This document shows, piece after piece, positions 36,016 to 46,379 of a DNA stretch of 64,000 nucleotides. Below the pieces are notes generated by a model. It worked only from the letters and a program-made list of their open reading frames with translations. It searched no databases and was not told where the DNA came from. Positions within the stretch are counted from its first letter, which is position 1, and every line of letters begins with the position of its first letter. A program made the position numbers and the translations under genes. The stretch comes from Armigeres subalbatus (taxonomy: Eukaryota; Arthropoda; Insecta; Diptera; Culicidae): the NCBI RefSeq assembly GCF_024139115.2, contig NC_085141.1:398066042-398130041 (forward strand), in the 5' to 3' direction.

Positions 36016-36479
36016 TTCTGTAGATCAATCTCCGTAATGGAGGCAGTTATCGAAGAATAAACAAGTTTTGTGACCCCATCTTGGTATATGTTTGTATTCC
36101 AAGTAGTTCTTGTTGTTGTCTTGAGCCCCAGGTAGTCTATGAAATAGAGTCAAGGTTGGTGGATCAACCTCCTTAATGTAGGCAGTTGTGAATGTGAATA
36201 AATTGTAACGATACAACTTCACGCCGAGAACGTGAGGAAAAAAACGGGGAAAAGATCATGTACCATATTAAAATTAGATTAAGGACACTCCTCACGGAAT
36301 CCAAGTTTCAAAGTGCTCGCGTTTTCGGGGGCACACCAATCGATACGGAGGCGGCGCACAACTTGTTGATTTAGCTTTGCTGCATTGAAGCATGCGTGAA
36401 ATAATAAAAATGACAGTTGTGCGTTGTGCGCCCTTAAAGACCCTCTAGATATTCGTGTAAGCCTAGAAGTCTTACTCCA

Positions 36480-37560
36480 TAAGTTGTTAGGATGCCCATT
36501 AGCAAATGGCATGAACGCATTTTATTCATGGACCCCAAAGGCATGTACCACATCTAAAACAGGCTGATATATCTCTGGTGTAGATTCTAATGCCTTACTT
36601 CAGGGTTTTCTTGGATGACCATGAACATTTGAAATGAGTGCATTCTATTCTACGTACCAGGCATGTATAACTATTCAAATAGGCCGAAATAACTCAGAGG
36701 GCGTATGCCACTTTTGAAACAATCCGAAAGGTATCTGGTTACGTGTGAAGATCCTGAGGCCTATTCTAGCATTTTCTTGGAAGACCATAAACATATGCAA
36801 TGGACGTATTCTATTCTATGTACCACAAAGGGCATGTACCAGTTTTGAAACAATCTAAAAGATCTCTGGTTACGCGTGTAGATCTTAAGGCCTTTTCCAG
36901 GATTTTCTTGGATGACCATAAACATATGCAATGAAAGCGCTCTTTTCTATGTACCACAAAGGGCATGTACCACTTTTGAAACAATCTAAAAGATCTCTGG
37001 TTGCGCGTGTAGACCTGAAGGCCTTTTCCAGGGTTTTCTTGGATGACCATGAACATATGCAATGAAGGCGCCAGAGGACTTATCCGAGAGATTTCTTCGA
37101 TAGCGCAGAACATATGTAGTGATCACATTTGATTTCAAGATGCACAAAGAGCATGTACCACTTTTGAGACAAGTCCATAGACCCATGGTTACGAGTGTAG
37201 ACCTTAAGGCCTTACTCCAGAGATTTCTTGGATGACTCGGAACATATACTGTGAACGCATTCTATGCTTAGTACCACAAAGAGCATGTACCGTATTTGAA
37301 TTTGCATAATAGGCCTTTGGTTACGCGAGTAGATCTTTAGGCTTTACTCCAGAAATTTCTCGGATGACTAAGACCTCATTTCAGGGATTTTTGCATTACC
37401 CGAAGCATATACTGTGAACACCTTCAATTCTAAGAAGCGCAAAGAGCTTATAGCATATTTGAAACTGGTTGAATGGCCTTTGGTTACGCGTGTAGACTCT
37501 TAAGCCTTACTTCAAAGATTTCTTGTATAACCATGGGCATAAGCTGTAAACCTTGACAAT
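36480..37560. repeat. Approximately 131-bp satellite, right arm
   Basis: Units carry GGTTACGCGTGTAGACC, AAGGCCTTACTCCAG, TTTCTTGGATGACC, ACATATGCAATGA and CACAAAGGGCATGTACCACT. Steps between GGCATGTACC words are about 131-132 bp where units are whole (36830 to 36961, 37149 to 37281). Two inverted, worn units lie in the left arm (33236-33540). A related piece in that inverted orientation is at 46250-46330. Confidence 0.8.
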
Positions 37561-37814
37561 GGGCAAAAAGTATATGAGTTTCCGTTTCCAAAACTGTCAA
37601 AATTATCCAAATCGGTTGAAAATTGTTGAAGTTATGAGAATATCAATTTATGGGAACACGGGTACCCTGTCGGCCATCCACGTGTTTTTTTTGTTGGCCG
37701 CATAAGGGTTAATGAAATAATTTGAGTACTGCAATCGAAAGCTTTCCTATTGGTCTGTTTATTGAGATTAAAATATGTTACTTAGGTCCCTTTGAAAAGT
37801 TAAGCGAGATTCAT

Positions 37815-38860
37815 TGAAACTTAAAGTAGATTTAACGTACAAATTTCCCGTAACACGGTAGATCACTTTGACGTAGTGTGTTGCGGTGTAAGATCTACCA
37901 AACAGAGCCCTAGCCTAATCCATTTTTCTAGCTAGGGCAATAAGTTGTGGTAATTAAGGATTCATCGTATTTAGTCCCCGCTACCAACAGCAGTCTCAGA
38001 AATAAAACATAATTAATGTTACCTTGCAGACAGTTGAAAGACTCGAATTCCTCTTGTTTGAGGCTAAACTGTATGCAGCGGAAACAACTTTTCAAGCAAT
38101 TAGTTAAAAAACCTCGGTACCCGGTCCTAGGCTGAACTGACTGCTGGAAAAATCGAGTTAGGGGTTAAATTCGTACTAACTCTTCTTGAACTGGTGAACA
38201 ATGGTAGTGAGAGGAACACACGGAAGTTCTTATTACTGAACAAATTCTCTTGCTTGAAATGGTATTGTACACAGAGCTAAAACCCGGGTTTTAAGAGTTT
38301 CACTGGTGATATTCTAGAAGCAAGACAAGGATGTGGCTAGGGCTCCGATGCATGACCAAAAGCAGTATTACTGTTCTGTTTTCTCAAGAAAGGATTGATT
38401 TCCTATTGATCAGGGGCGCGCCTTCAATGGATTTGCTCTCTATGAAGGGTCTAAATAGCGGGACCTTGTCATGGTAGTCTTGAGAAAACAAAACAACAAC
38501 TGTATCGAAACTGATACTGCATTGCTTCTCAATAGCACTGGAGTAATTCTACATGCACTTAAACACTAAGAATACGGGTAACGGTAAAATAGATCTAATA
38601 ATTGGTCGCAGTGGCACACCCGAACAGGAAAAAAAACGTACAAATTTGGGTTTATGCACTGGATCCTTTCAATATTAGTATAAAAAGAACAAAAAAATAT
38701 TGATTTTTTCATGTCCTAGGCCTATATCAATGGAGTTTGTCCATTGAGCCGATTGGATTGCACTGATAACTTTTTCAAGCTAACATTTGCCTTTAGTAGA
38801 AAAAAATGAGAAAAGTTGCTTCACTTGCATTGACGAAACTACCAATGCAACATCAATCAT
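37815..38860. other. Unique DNA, nothing recognised
   Basis: No repeat partner or protein motif found in this stretch. Confidence 0.4.
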
Positions 38861-38868
38861 AGTAACCA

Positions 38869-39110
38869 ATGAGTCAGCAGACAAAATTTGACACCTCCAC
38901 CAGTCGAACTCTAACCGTGATGGCAAAAATAGTGCAGAAACTCCGTTCAGAAGTGTGCGCTTTCAAAGAACGGCACCCGCCGCTTCGCAAACGGATATCG
39001 TGCGGCACTTTATGGAGGCCGGATACGTCCGCATATTGGCACTATTAGACAACAATCAAAGCATCGAAAGAAAGACAGGTTCCGGATGGCCGACGGGATT
39101 TGGGATTTTT
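38869..39110 (+). pseudogene. mariner-like transposase, N-terminal fragment
   Basis: A frame from 38955 reads QTDIVRHFMEAGYVRILALL, then NNQSIERKTGSGWPT. It resembles the helix-turn-helix DNA-binding start of mariner-type transposases, where an IV.HF...G helix pair is followed by a S(V/I)ERK.GSGRP linker. Here the linker R is W. An upstream frame (ATG at 38869 or 38920, LRSEVCAFKERHPP) would supply the first helices but is out of phase, so there is a frameshift. The catalytic DDD/DDE domain is absent. No ends were found. Confidence 0.55.
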
Positions 39111-39119
39111 TTTAAACCT

Positions 39120-39500
39120 CTTGTTGTTAAACCCTGAGTATGGAATTGAAGTTTTGACCACTCACGGACCATTGTGGCCACCAAATGGTCCACTGGAGGA
39201 TCTGATTAGTATGGTATTGATGTTGTGACCCAGACATGAACCATTGTGGCCTTCGAGTGTTCCACTGGAAGATCCGGAACATCCATAAAAATGTTCAATC
39301 CGTGAATCCATTTTTTGTCGTACTCTGAGTATGGAATTGGTATTGTGATAAGCACACGGAGTTTGATGACCATCATGTGATTCACGGAAAGATTCGGAAC
39401 TTTTTTCTCGTTAATTTCACCGCATAGTGCCGAGTTTCATCCAGAGTGATTTGTTGTCGTGTTCTGAATATGGATTTTGTGGTGGTACGTCATGTAACTC
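39120..39500. repeat. Three or four worn units of about 110 bp
   Basis: The blocks CTGAGTATGGAATTG, then ACCATTGTGGCC, then TTCCACTGGAAGATCCGGAAC return about three times with heavy divergence. This is probably the edge of another minor satellite. Confidence 0.55.
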
Positions 39501-39524
39501 AGATGCTTTAGAGACCTTACGAAG

Positions 39525-40043
39525 TTAACAGTGCAGGACTCTTATCCTCGCTTGCTGCAACCCATGGCGATTATGCGCCAATTTTATTCTTGTGAGCCGC
39601 CTCGAGTTGAGCCATTCTTCCACTCTGCCAATCGCATATGAAGCCTTTAGTTCGACTTCGTCGAGAGTGTCGCCTGCAACCTCTAGCATTACGTCATCCG
39701 CGAAGCCTTCTATTTTCACACCGGCCGGTAGACTTGGGCGTAGTACTCCATCGTACATAATATTCCACAGAACCGATCCGAGGATCGATCCCTGTGGAAC
39801 ACCCACTGACACTTCAATCGACTTCTTACCAGCATCTGTGTCGTATATTAACACCCTATTCTGAAAATAACTTTTCATTATCCTGCACAGATAATCCGGA
39901 ACCCTTAAGCGATGCAGGAAGTCAGCAATAGCTGCCCAGCTAGCGTTATTCAACCCATTTTTTACATCAAGTGTAATCAATGCGCAGTACCTAATACCTC
40001 GCCTATTCAAACCTCGCTCGGGCAGCTTCCTTCGTCCATTCAT
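39525..40043 (-). pseudogene. R1-like LINE: reverse transcriptase core
   Basis: Going left from 40043 the frame reads GIRYCALITLDVKNGLNNAS, where D of LDVKN is catalytic. It continues LRVPDYLCRIMKSYFQNRVL, SVGVPQGSILGSVLWNIMYD, then VKIEGFADDVMLEVAGDTLD, where FADD is the second catalytic box. These are RT blocks 3-5 of an R1-clade LINE. The frame then breaks in the thumb region and the element ends near 39525, with no 3' tail. The catalytic residues are present, but the protein is cut on both sides. Confidence 0.93.
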
Positions 40044-40540
40044 TTTTAGAGGCAGCTCTATATCTGGATCTGGATCTGGATGTAATGTGTTTGTGGACCA
40101 GGTTTGGAATATTACTCATGCCTCGTGCCTTATTGCGCTTAAGTTTTCTTGCAGCTACGATAAGCTCCAGGTTAGTCATTAGCGGTATCACATTGACCGA
40201 CTTGTATGGTGTAGGGGGCCAGTTCGATGATTGATGTCTCGGAAACAACCCTTCGACTATTCTGTATGCGTCTTCCCTTCCCTTCGAGCAACTGTGTCAT
40301 TCGCAATCCTGCACAGTTGCTCAAAGCAAGCTCTATTGCTACATTTAATCTCGTAGTTCAGAGCTCTTCTCACTGTCTGGAACACCTGGCGTCTGTTGAC
40401 CCTTTTAAGCGTCTGTTCTGGCACGTCGCAACCTTCTTTTAGCTCGAAGACAGGTTCTACGAAGATCTGCGATTGTGTCTGACCACCAATACACTGGTTG
40501 TCGATTTCCAGGAGGTTTGGTCCTCCTAGGCATCGTCACA
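40003..40540 (-). pseudogene. R1-like LINE: linker and RT N-terminus
   Basis: Just beyond the SINE the frame reads RACDVTMPRRTKPPGNRQPV, YWWSDTIADLRRTCLRAKRR, the post-endonuclease linker. At 40248-40003 it reads MFPRHQSSNWPPTPY, then ELIVAARKLKRNKARGM, the first RT block (a KxxKAPGPDG-type site, here decayed to KARGMSNIPN). A deletion between LVHKH and WTKEAARARFE removes RT blocks 1-2. The overlap with the RT core frame shows a frameshift. Confidence 0.82.
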
Positions 40541-40554
40541 TCGCATGCACGGGC

Positions 40555-40826
40555 TTCTTCTTCTTCTTCTTATTGGCATTACATCCCCACACTGGGACAG
40601 AGCCGCCTCGCAGCTTAGTGTTCATTAAGCACTTCCACAGTTATTAACTGTGAGGTTTCTAAGCCAAGTTACCATTTTTGCATTCGTATACCACGAGGCT
40701 AACATAATGATACTTCAATCGAAACAATCCGAAAATTGCCTAGACCGGCACCGGTAATCGAACCCAGCCACCTAAAGCATGGTCTTGCTTTGTTGTCGCC
40801 CATCTTAACGCACGGCTAAGGAGGAG
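40555..40826 (-). mobile_element. tRNA-derived SINE (Feilai-like) nested in the LINE
   Basis: Same family as 1350-1635: TTC-rich tail end on the left, ATTGGCATTACATCCCC next, and a degenerate B box (GGTTCGATTACC on the minus strand) on the right. The 10-bp duplication ATGCACGGGC/ATGCACGAGC flanks it at 40545-40554 and 40827-40836, with one mismatch. On the minus strand the two copies both encode the ARA of the LINE sequence, LARA before and RACD after, which independently confirms the insertion point. Confidence 0.92.
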
Positions 40827-40839
40827 ATGCACGAGCTAG

Positions 40840-41225
40840 TACATCGATAAACTCGTCGCCACTTAATCCCGTTGTTCATCTCTCCCATCATCGTAGTGAT
40901 TCCTTCAAGAGTTTTGTCTTGAACTGCGAAGTGCGCCATCCTAGATCGGCTGTACCGACCCGCCTTATGGTTGTGACGGGGGTATACCCGTCCATCCCGC
41001 GCAGCAGAAGGTCACATCGATACATGAATCACAGCTTGGTCTCCTGAACGTTGGCACTTGACCTTCGTTCAGCAGGACTCGGTTCAATACCGCCAGCGAC
41101 TCTAGCAGAGTATGACCTCTGGCGTTAGTGAACCGGGATCCACAGTCCACTGCACACGCATTGAAGTCACCTGCTACAACTAATGGTTTCGCTGCAAGAA
41201 TGTCGACTACTCTAGTAAACTGCAC
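40840..41225 (-). pseudogene. R1-like LINE: endonuclease domain
   Basis: From 41225 the minus strand reads QFTRVVDILAAKPLVVAGDF, then NACAVDCGSR, LLESLAVLNRVLLNEG and SCIDVTFCCAGW. The GDFNA box and the IDVTF box are hallmarks of APE-type endonucleases in LINEs. The S-D-H box is not seen, so the catalytic site is incomplete. DEFIDVLARA follows, right up to the SINE. Confidence 0.88.
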
Positions 41226-41261
41226 TATACTCCACCTGGGAGGATGACGAAACCCTCATCA

Positions 41262-41575
41262 TTAGGTGATGATAATATCACCTGCAAGCCCGCAAGACAG
41301 CCACCATCTGGGACTTGTCCGCAATCCAACTGCCGTTTCCAGCAGGGATGCTGTGTTACCTGCGTGTCTGGACCCTTCTAGAGGCCGGACAGGCCTTAAC
41401 ACCGGTAAGGTATCCGTTGTCTGTACCCGCGGACAGATCAGACACCTTGGTGCTGCCTGACAGGTGTGAGCTTTATGGCCTTCAGATCCACACCTTCGGC
41501 ATAGCTTATTTCGGTCAGTGCTTTTACAGTCATAGGATTTATAACCGTTGCCAAGACACATGAAGCAGGCCTGAA
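41262..41575 (-). pseudogene. R1-like LINE: gag zinc knuckles
   Basis: The minus strand reads ACFMCLGNGYKSYDC, then LCRRCGSEGHKAHTC, then RCLIC. The second is a perfect CX2CX4HX4C knuckle. In the first, tyrosine stands where histidine is expected. The third begins but is lost. R1-clade gag proteins usually carry three such knuckles at the C-terminus, next to the pol start, which fits the neighbouring endonuclease. Confidence 0.88.
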
Positions 41576-41599
41576 ACGGTTGGCTTATGCTCAGAGATC

Positions 41600-43223
41600 A
41601 TATCGACCAACCCACTTTCAATTTAGCCTTATCCATTACCTTCTTGGCCTCTGCCAGAGGTACTTGGAATGAGGCAACCTGCATTCCCGCGCTGCTTTTG
41701 CGTAGCTAAGCCACGGATTCCTGGATCTCGACATTGCACTGGCCTCTCAAATCGTTGACCAGGTCGCTGGCCTTGGTTACTTCATCCAGGCCCTTGCACT
41801 GGATATTCGAGACTGAGAATAAGGCTCATACTTGAACTCCATCACCCAGGACCTTCTCCTTCAACTTTTTGTACTCAGAACTTTTCTGAGCAGCATCCCG
41901 CTCCAGGACGAGAATCATCTCGTCTTTCCACGTCCTTCGAATGCGGTTGACATCCCCTCCAAGGCCAGAGAGCATTTCGTTGACTCTCAAGACTTCAGCT
42001 TCGCTTTTATCGTCAGTCTTGACGATAATCGTCTCACCTCTGTCTTTGCGCTTGCCATTGGAAGGCGCACCTGTCTTCTCCTGGGCTTTACCCTTCTTAG
42101 CAGTGGCGCGCACTGTTCCACCTGCCACACACCACTTGCCACCTTTGCGGCCTGCTGCCGACTTCTCCCCGTCTTTTTGGGGTTCAAGACCTCCCTCCAG
42201 GGCAGGTCTTCCTCCCAGCGAGCTTCAATGGTCCTCGCTGGTAGAGGCACTGGTTTATCCGTCTCCGTGGGGCCAGCATTCTGCTAGACCTTCTCCCGTC
42301 TCTTAGGAACTGCTGATCTCTCGGTAGCTACCTTCAGGTCCGCCTCCTGCAAAGCCTTACTTAGCTTCGGGGTCGCCCTGTCACGGTCATTCGTCTGCGA
42401 AGTTTCACGGTCTGGTTCTCCGACAGCCGTTTTTCTTCGGCAAGGAGACGAATCCTCGATTCGGCCTCCTCTCTGACCTTCTCCACCTGGCGTTCCGCCA
42501 GCTTTCGCTCCTTCGTGAGTGTGCGAATTTCGCGCTCCGCATACTTTCTGGCCTCTAGTAGGATCCTCCACTCGGACTTCGCCTACACTAATAAAGCGCA
42601 GTGAGCCTGTACAGCAAGTTTTAGATCCTTGCAGTAGTAGCGGTAGTCCAGAAAGGACTTGATCTCATCCCGAGCAGGAGAAATTGGCTCAATAATACTT
42701 AATTCTGTTATTGATACCATACTCTGTTATGAACTAGCCCTGCATAAGAGGTAAAATACCAAAGGAGTAATACCAAAAACTAATATGTACAATACTTAAG
42801 CCATAACAAGCACAGTTATTAAATTCAATTTCAATACCAAATGCATAAACAATTATTATTCGTTTGATATTGAAATACCTAGTGTAATATGCCTCAAGTA
42901 TTCTGCATATAAGTTTTTGGTATTATTTTTTGGTATTTTACCTCTTATGCAAAGCTAGTTCATACCAATTTCTGTTATCAAGGTCGTTGCTCCTGCTCGG
43001 GATCCGACACGTCTATGATCACCTCCATCGATTGGCCACCGCGTTCATCGTGGTTGGTCATCACCGAATTTATGACTCTGGTCAGGGTGGGGCCGTCTAG
43101 TTTGGCTTTGACCTGCACCTCCTCTGACCCTCCACGGCCTTCTCCTCCGCTCGATGATCTTTGGGGTGACCTCTCAAGGCCACTGCGCCTAGCGAAAAGA
43201 TTCTCCTTACCGCCAGTCGTCAC
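41600..43223 (-). pseudogene. R1-like LINE: gag N-terminal and central parts
   Basis: Four stretches in order on the minus strand belong here. 43223-42978 includes KENLFARRSGLERSPQRSSS and a part ending MEVIIDVSDPEQEQ. 42660-42284 is rich in charged residues (ERKLAERQVEKVREEAESRI), so probably a coiled coil. 42250-41987 is basic. 42128-41826 reads DRGETIIVKTDDKSEAEVLR, then GGDVNRIRRTWKDEMILVLE, the usual gag core. Frames shift between the stretches and a 330-bp MITE interrupts the first two. Confidence 0.75.
42672..43001. mobile_element. Palindromic MITE in the LINE gag region
   Basis: CCCGAGCAGGAG at 42672 is inverted as CTCCTGCTCGGG at 42990. Inside, CATAAGAGGTAAAATACCAA and the complementary TTGGTATTTTACCTCTTATG pair. 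The whole 330 bp folds about a centre near 42837. The outermost CCCGAGCAGGAG may be partly gag sequence, so the true ends are uncertain. Confidence 0.72.
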
Positions 43224-43308
43224 TCCCAGGGATTGAACTTATCATTTCATTATCATTTAGTATTCAGCCGATAACTCATTCCAGAGGCGAAATTTCGAAA
43301 AGTGTTGT

Positions 43309-43542
43309 ATGGCGGACTTCTAGAGCTGGTTCCCCCTACAACTTTGTCTAAGGGTACATTGCTCTATGTCTAATATTAACAGCGTGAAACGCTAGGAACA
43401 CTCAATATACTAAATGATAATAAGTGTTATTATCATTTAGTATATAGAATGATGCTAGCGTTTCCCGCGGTGAATATTAAACATAGAGCAATGTACCCTT
43501 AAATAAAATTGTAGTTGTAATCAACGCTAGAAGTCCGCCATA
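43309..43542. mobile_element. Palindromic MITE, 234 bp
   Basis: ATGGCGGACTTCTAG at the left is inverted as CTAGAAGTCCGCCAT at the right. AAGGGTACATTGCTCTATGT and ACATAGAGCAATGTACCCTT pair next, then AATATACTAAATGATAATA with TTATCATTTAGTATAT around the centre at 43425. An extra ATTATCATTTAGTAT copy stands outside the left arm at 43249-43263. Confidence 0.82.
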
Positions 43543-43634
43543 ATTTGTTTTGCTTTAATTATCGCTGTTGAGTCCCCCTTGCGGCTGCTGTCGAATCCTG
43601 CTGGTGTAATCGCCATCACGATCCCATGGTTATC

Positions 43635-43985
43635 TATAGAAGTGAGATGTGATAGTTATGAAATGAGAAGTGAGGAAAACAGAAGTAAGAGAAGAGAAAA
43701 GAAAGAATAAGGGAAGGAAGAAAGAAAGAGGAAGAAGATGAAGGAAAAGGAAGAAGAAAGACCGAAGAATAAAGTAAGAAAAAGAAGAACAATGATGAAG
43801 GCAAATGAACATCTCACTTAGCACTTATCCATTTTCACTTTTTACTTCTCATTCCACAGTTCATTTTCTACTTCTCACGTCTTATTTCTTATGAGATATG
43901 AAACATGTTTAATTCCTCATTCCTCATCGCACACCTCATGTAATTCTTACTACTCTCTTCTCATTACTCACTTTTCCCTACTCGC
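43635..43985. repeat. Purine-rich tract (GAAGAAAG-type) with pyrimidine half
   Basis: From 43640 to about 43800 the plus strand is nearly all purine, and from 43830 to 43985 it is TCTCATTACTCAC-type. This unit is the inverse of 55780-56270: both join the purine tract to GGCCGAAT-type repeats. The open frame on the minus strand is simple-sequence. Confidence 0.7.
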
Positions 43986-44008
43986 AACCTTCCGGAAGTT
44001 TTTTTTAA

Positions 44009-44118
44009 CCTTCCGAAACTCGTTGTAAAAAGTACAACACCTTCAAAAAAGCTCGCTTGTCGTTCACAAGAGGGGCGGGACTGCATGAGCAGTCCAGGAC
44101 CATGCGAGTCCCGGAAGG
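44009..44118. mobile_element. piggyBac-type MITE, 110 bp, copy 1
   Basis: The ends are CCTTCCGAAACTCG and CGAGTCCCGGAAGG, flanked by TTAA on both sides (44005-44008 and 44119-44122). CC(T/C) ends with TTAA duplication are the mark of piggyBac elements. A second copy is at 51324-51435. At 55764-55770 a sister repeat shows the site without the element (GTTAAT). Confidence 0.82.
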
Positions 44119-44122
44119 TTAA

Positions 44123-44185
44123 TATTCGGCCAAAGGGCATTCTATCAAACGACATTCGACCAAATGGCCCGACGTCGTACATATA
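44123..44185. repeat. GGCCGAAT-type short repeats
   Basis: ATTCGGCCAAAGGGCATTC, CAAACGACATTCGACC and AAATGGCCCGAC continue the purine-tract unit across the piggyBac-type MITE. This is the same vocabulary as at 18320-18910 and 55690-55790. Confidence 0.65.
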
Positions 44186-44224
44186 TATCCTGCATTTGAA
44201 CTGATTCTGGCAACATCGGTATTG

Positions 44225-44400
44225 CTATGCGGTATTTCGAAAAAAAATCGTTTCAGGTGGTTCGAAACGAAATTCCGCGGAATTTCGCGAATTTCGTTTC
44301 GTTTCGTAAAATTACAAGAATTTCGCTAGAAAAAACTAGCTTCTAACAAAATTCAACGGAATTCCGCGGAATTTCGAAACAAATTTAAACTTAAACTATA
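44225..44400. repeat. GAAATTCCGCGGAATTTC palindromes
   Basis: CGAAATTCCGCGGAATTTCG at 44268-44287 is a perfect 20-bp palindrome. A shortened copy is at 44358-44376 (GGAATTCCGCGGAATTTCG). Between them lie other GAAATTTCG words. Confidence 0.7.
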
Positions 44401-44519
44401 TTTTATATTTTTAAAAGTTTCGGCTGCGCCGCTGAACTAAATCATAAAACTATTTTCAAAACTTTATGCTATATGTTCATTTTTTTTTATTAACGCTTAC
44501 TTCATCTTCTTCAATGGTT

Positions 44520-44710
44520 CTACATTCCAACTGGAATTTGGCCTCCATTGCCCTCCATTGTATGGGTATGTATCTTGTGTGGAAAGTACAATGGATACAC
44601 TATGCCCAGGGTGTCGAGAATCTTTTCCACCCGAAAACATCCTAGACCAGACCGAGAATCGATCTCGCCATCTTCGGATTTGTAGGCAGCATCGTGACCG
44701 GCAACATTAT
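44520..44710 (-). mobile_element. SINE of the second tRNA-derived family
   Basis: The best preserved of three copies. On the minus strand a B box like GAGATCGATTCTCG precedes GGTCTAGGATGTTTTCGGG and CCTGGGCATAGTGTATCC. The 3' part repeats a CCATACAATGGAGGGCAATG stretch. The tRNA head begins near 44705. Confidence 0.68.
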
Positions 44711-44714
44711 TGGT

Positions 44715-45635
44715 CATGAATTGGAAACTCCGAAGCAAGTACAATGAGAATAACTTTTTTTTTATTCAAAGTAGATTATACAATTAGTGAGCTGTGTATA
44801 ATCGCTGTTCCTTGGCCAATCATGATTAGCAACTACGATGTGTACAGTTAATCAAGCTAAGCCAAGCTCTTCTTTGACTATTTGCACAATATGTACGGAA
44901 CATTGCAGAGTTTCGGGTATTTCTAGATCTTTGTATGAAATTTCCAAAAAAAATCAGAATGGGTCGAAATATTATTGAAATTTCTGAAAGTTCTTTACGC
45001 ATGATTGCTTTCAGCTCATACTGACTATAACTTATGTTTCTTGCACTTAATTGAAGTCGATTGATGATCAAAATTTTGCATGTCTCATATGTACACATAT
45101 ACAAGGACAAACAGTCAATAGCTCTGTTCGACGAGTTGATTGTATATAAGACTATGGGCCGAGCCTCCTATAGAATGTTTGAATTTGGAGCTTTTTCTAT
45201 GAGAAAGAAAAATTATTTCATATGTGGTAAACTGCTGCCGTACAAACTTTGCGGTCACATTTGTGAAATACATATTTTTGAGCATTTTATAAAGGTTTAC
45301 AGGATTCTTCGAGTGAGCAAATGTATGCTATTATTATGTCGTCAGCACTAAATTGAATTCCGTTGAATGAACGTTAAAACAAAATTTGAGTTTGCTACCA
45401 CCAGGCTTCGGAATTCTCACTCATATGAATAAAAGCCTGCGATTAATCCATTACGCGGAGCGTGATTTTTCATGTTCCCCTGTGAGAAAGTATTCTCACA
45501 CAACATTTTTATCCGGATAGAATGGCGGGTGATAAGTTCGCGAGCCGGATAATCGACGGATAATTTAATTTTACTCAACAAATTTTCCTTATCGTAGCCA
45601 GATAAATTTTACAAGCATATTTACAAAAAATTAGG
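44715..45635. other. AT-rich DNA, nothing recognised
   Basis: Open frames of about 95 codons occur on both strands around 44826-45351, but they show no family motif and overlap each other, so I treat them as chance. A CCGGATAATCGACGG word at 45550 recalls the ends of the pogo-like element. Confidence 0.4.
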
Positions 45636-45639
45636 ACCG

Positions 45640-45712
45640 CAGTGGGATTCGAACCCAAAACAATTGTAAAATGTTTAGAGCGCCCACTATAACCACGCTA
45701 CCACATAAACTA
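45640..45712 (-). repeat. tRNA-like sequence, probable SINE head
   Basis: The minus strand reads GTGGTAGCGTGGTTATAGTG (A box), then GGGTTCGAATCCCAC (B box with T-loop). The anticodon arm region does not fold and the acceptor is not paired. It is more likely a SINE head or tRNA pseudogene than a gene. Confidence 0.55.
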
Positions 45713-45719
45713 ATTGAAA

Positions 45720-46375
45720 TGAGAAACTAAATGAACTAAATGAATAAAGTAAACTGCTGTATTGAACCTTCTACTTATCGTGACGTATCGTCAGATTCAA
45801 TCAGTTTGGGGAGGCTAAGTAAGCAGCTTTCGATTTTCGCGAAACATGGGAAAAAGGATAACAATTTTTCGCACCATCCCTTGTGCCGGAGTTCATCGCA
45901 CTATAATTTATCCGGAAAAAATTAATGGTGGAGAAATCTGTTGTCGCGTGAGTGAGTGAGTAATTCGAACCCTAGCGTCATAAAAACAGTTTTGTTCTAA
46001 ATGTACAATATCAATTCTCTATCTGCGTATACGCACGGTGGAGTATCCCACTAGATAAAAAATAAACCCAACCCTCTTTTCACGGCAGTTTTTTATTAGT
46101 CGCTTCGTTTTACGGCCTCCTTTTTACGGCACGTGACGTAGAATAAATTTGAAACATTATTGACATCAAAAAGTTAGCCTATAAGAAGGCACTCTTAGAA
46201 ACCCAAAGAAGAAAATAGATGCTTTGGATATTCATCATTTGCCTTCAACCATTGTTGCATTCCAGGTCATCCAAGAATTTCATGGAGTCTACACGAGTAA
46301 CCAAGGACTTAAGGTCTACAAGCATAACGAAAGAGCTGTTATCTCTTTTTTCCAGAAGACAAAATTAGGTTTACA
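45720..46375. other. Mixed DNA with a scrap of the 131-bp satellite
   Basis: 46250-46330 (TCATCCAAGAATTTCATGGA, then GTCTACACGAGTAACCAAGG) matches the inverted form of the 131-bp satellite. At 46075-46135, TTTTCACGGCAG and TTTTACGGC words recur. Otherwise nothing is seen. Confidence 0.45.
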
Positions 46376-46379
46376 CCGT

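Larger units (their letters stand above)
32863..37809. mobile_element. 4.9-kb foldback-type element with long inverted arms
   Basis: The left end, TCTCGCTTAACTTTTCCAAA then GGACCTAAGTAAC, is inverted at the right end as GTTACTTAGGTCCC then AAGTTAAGCGAGA. Inside these come GCGGCCGACTGGGTACCCGT (left), matched on the right by GGGTACCCTGTCGGCC. Then both arms share TTTATGGGAAC, TGACAGTTTTGGAAAC and GGCTTAAGAGTCTACAC or their complements. The arms span about 0.65 kb. The left arm holds a 180-bp stretch that the right lacks, including a second GGGTACCCGTGTTCC copy. The centre holds two satellites. No transposase is visible. The design recalls foldback elements; the class is uncertain. Confidence 0.72.

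Noticed and set aside
44826..45351. Two opposing frames of about 95 codons
   Set aside because: No motif, overlap on both strands and AT-rich composition suggest chance.
45640..45712. tRNA gene on the minus strand
   Set aside because: The A and B boxes are good, but neither acceptor nor anticodon arm pairs. A SINE head is more likely.
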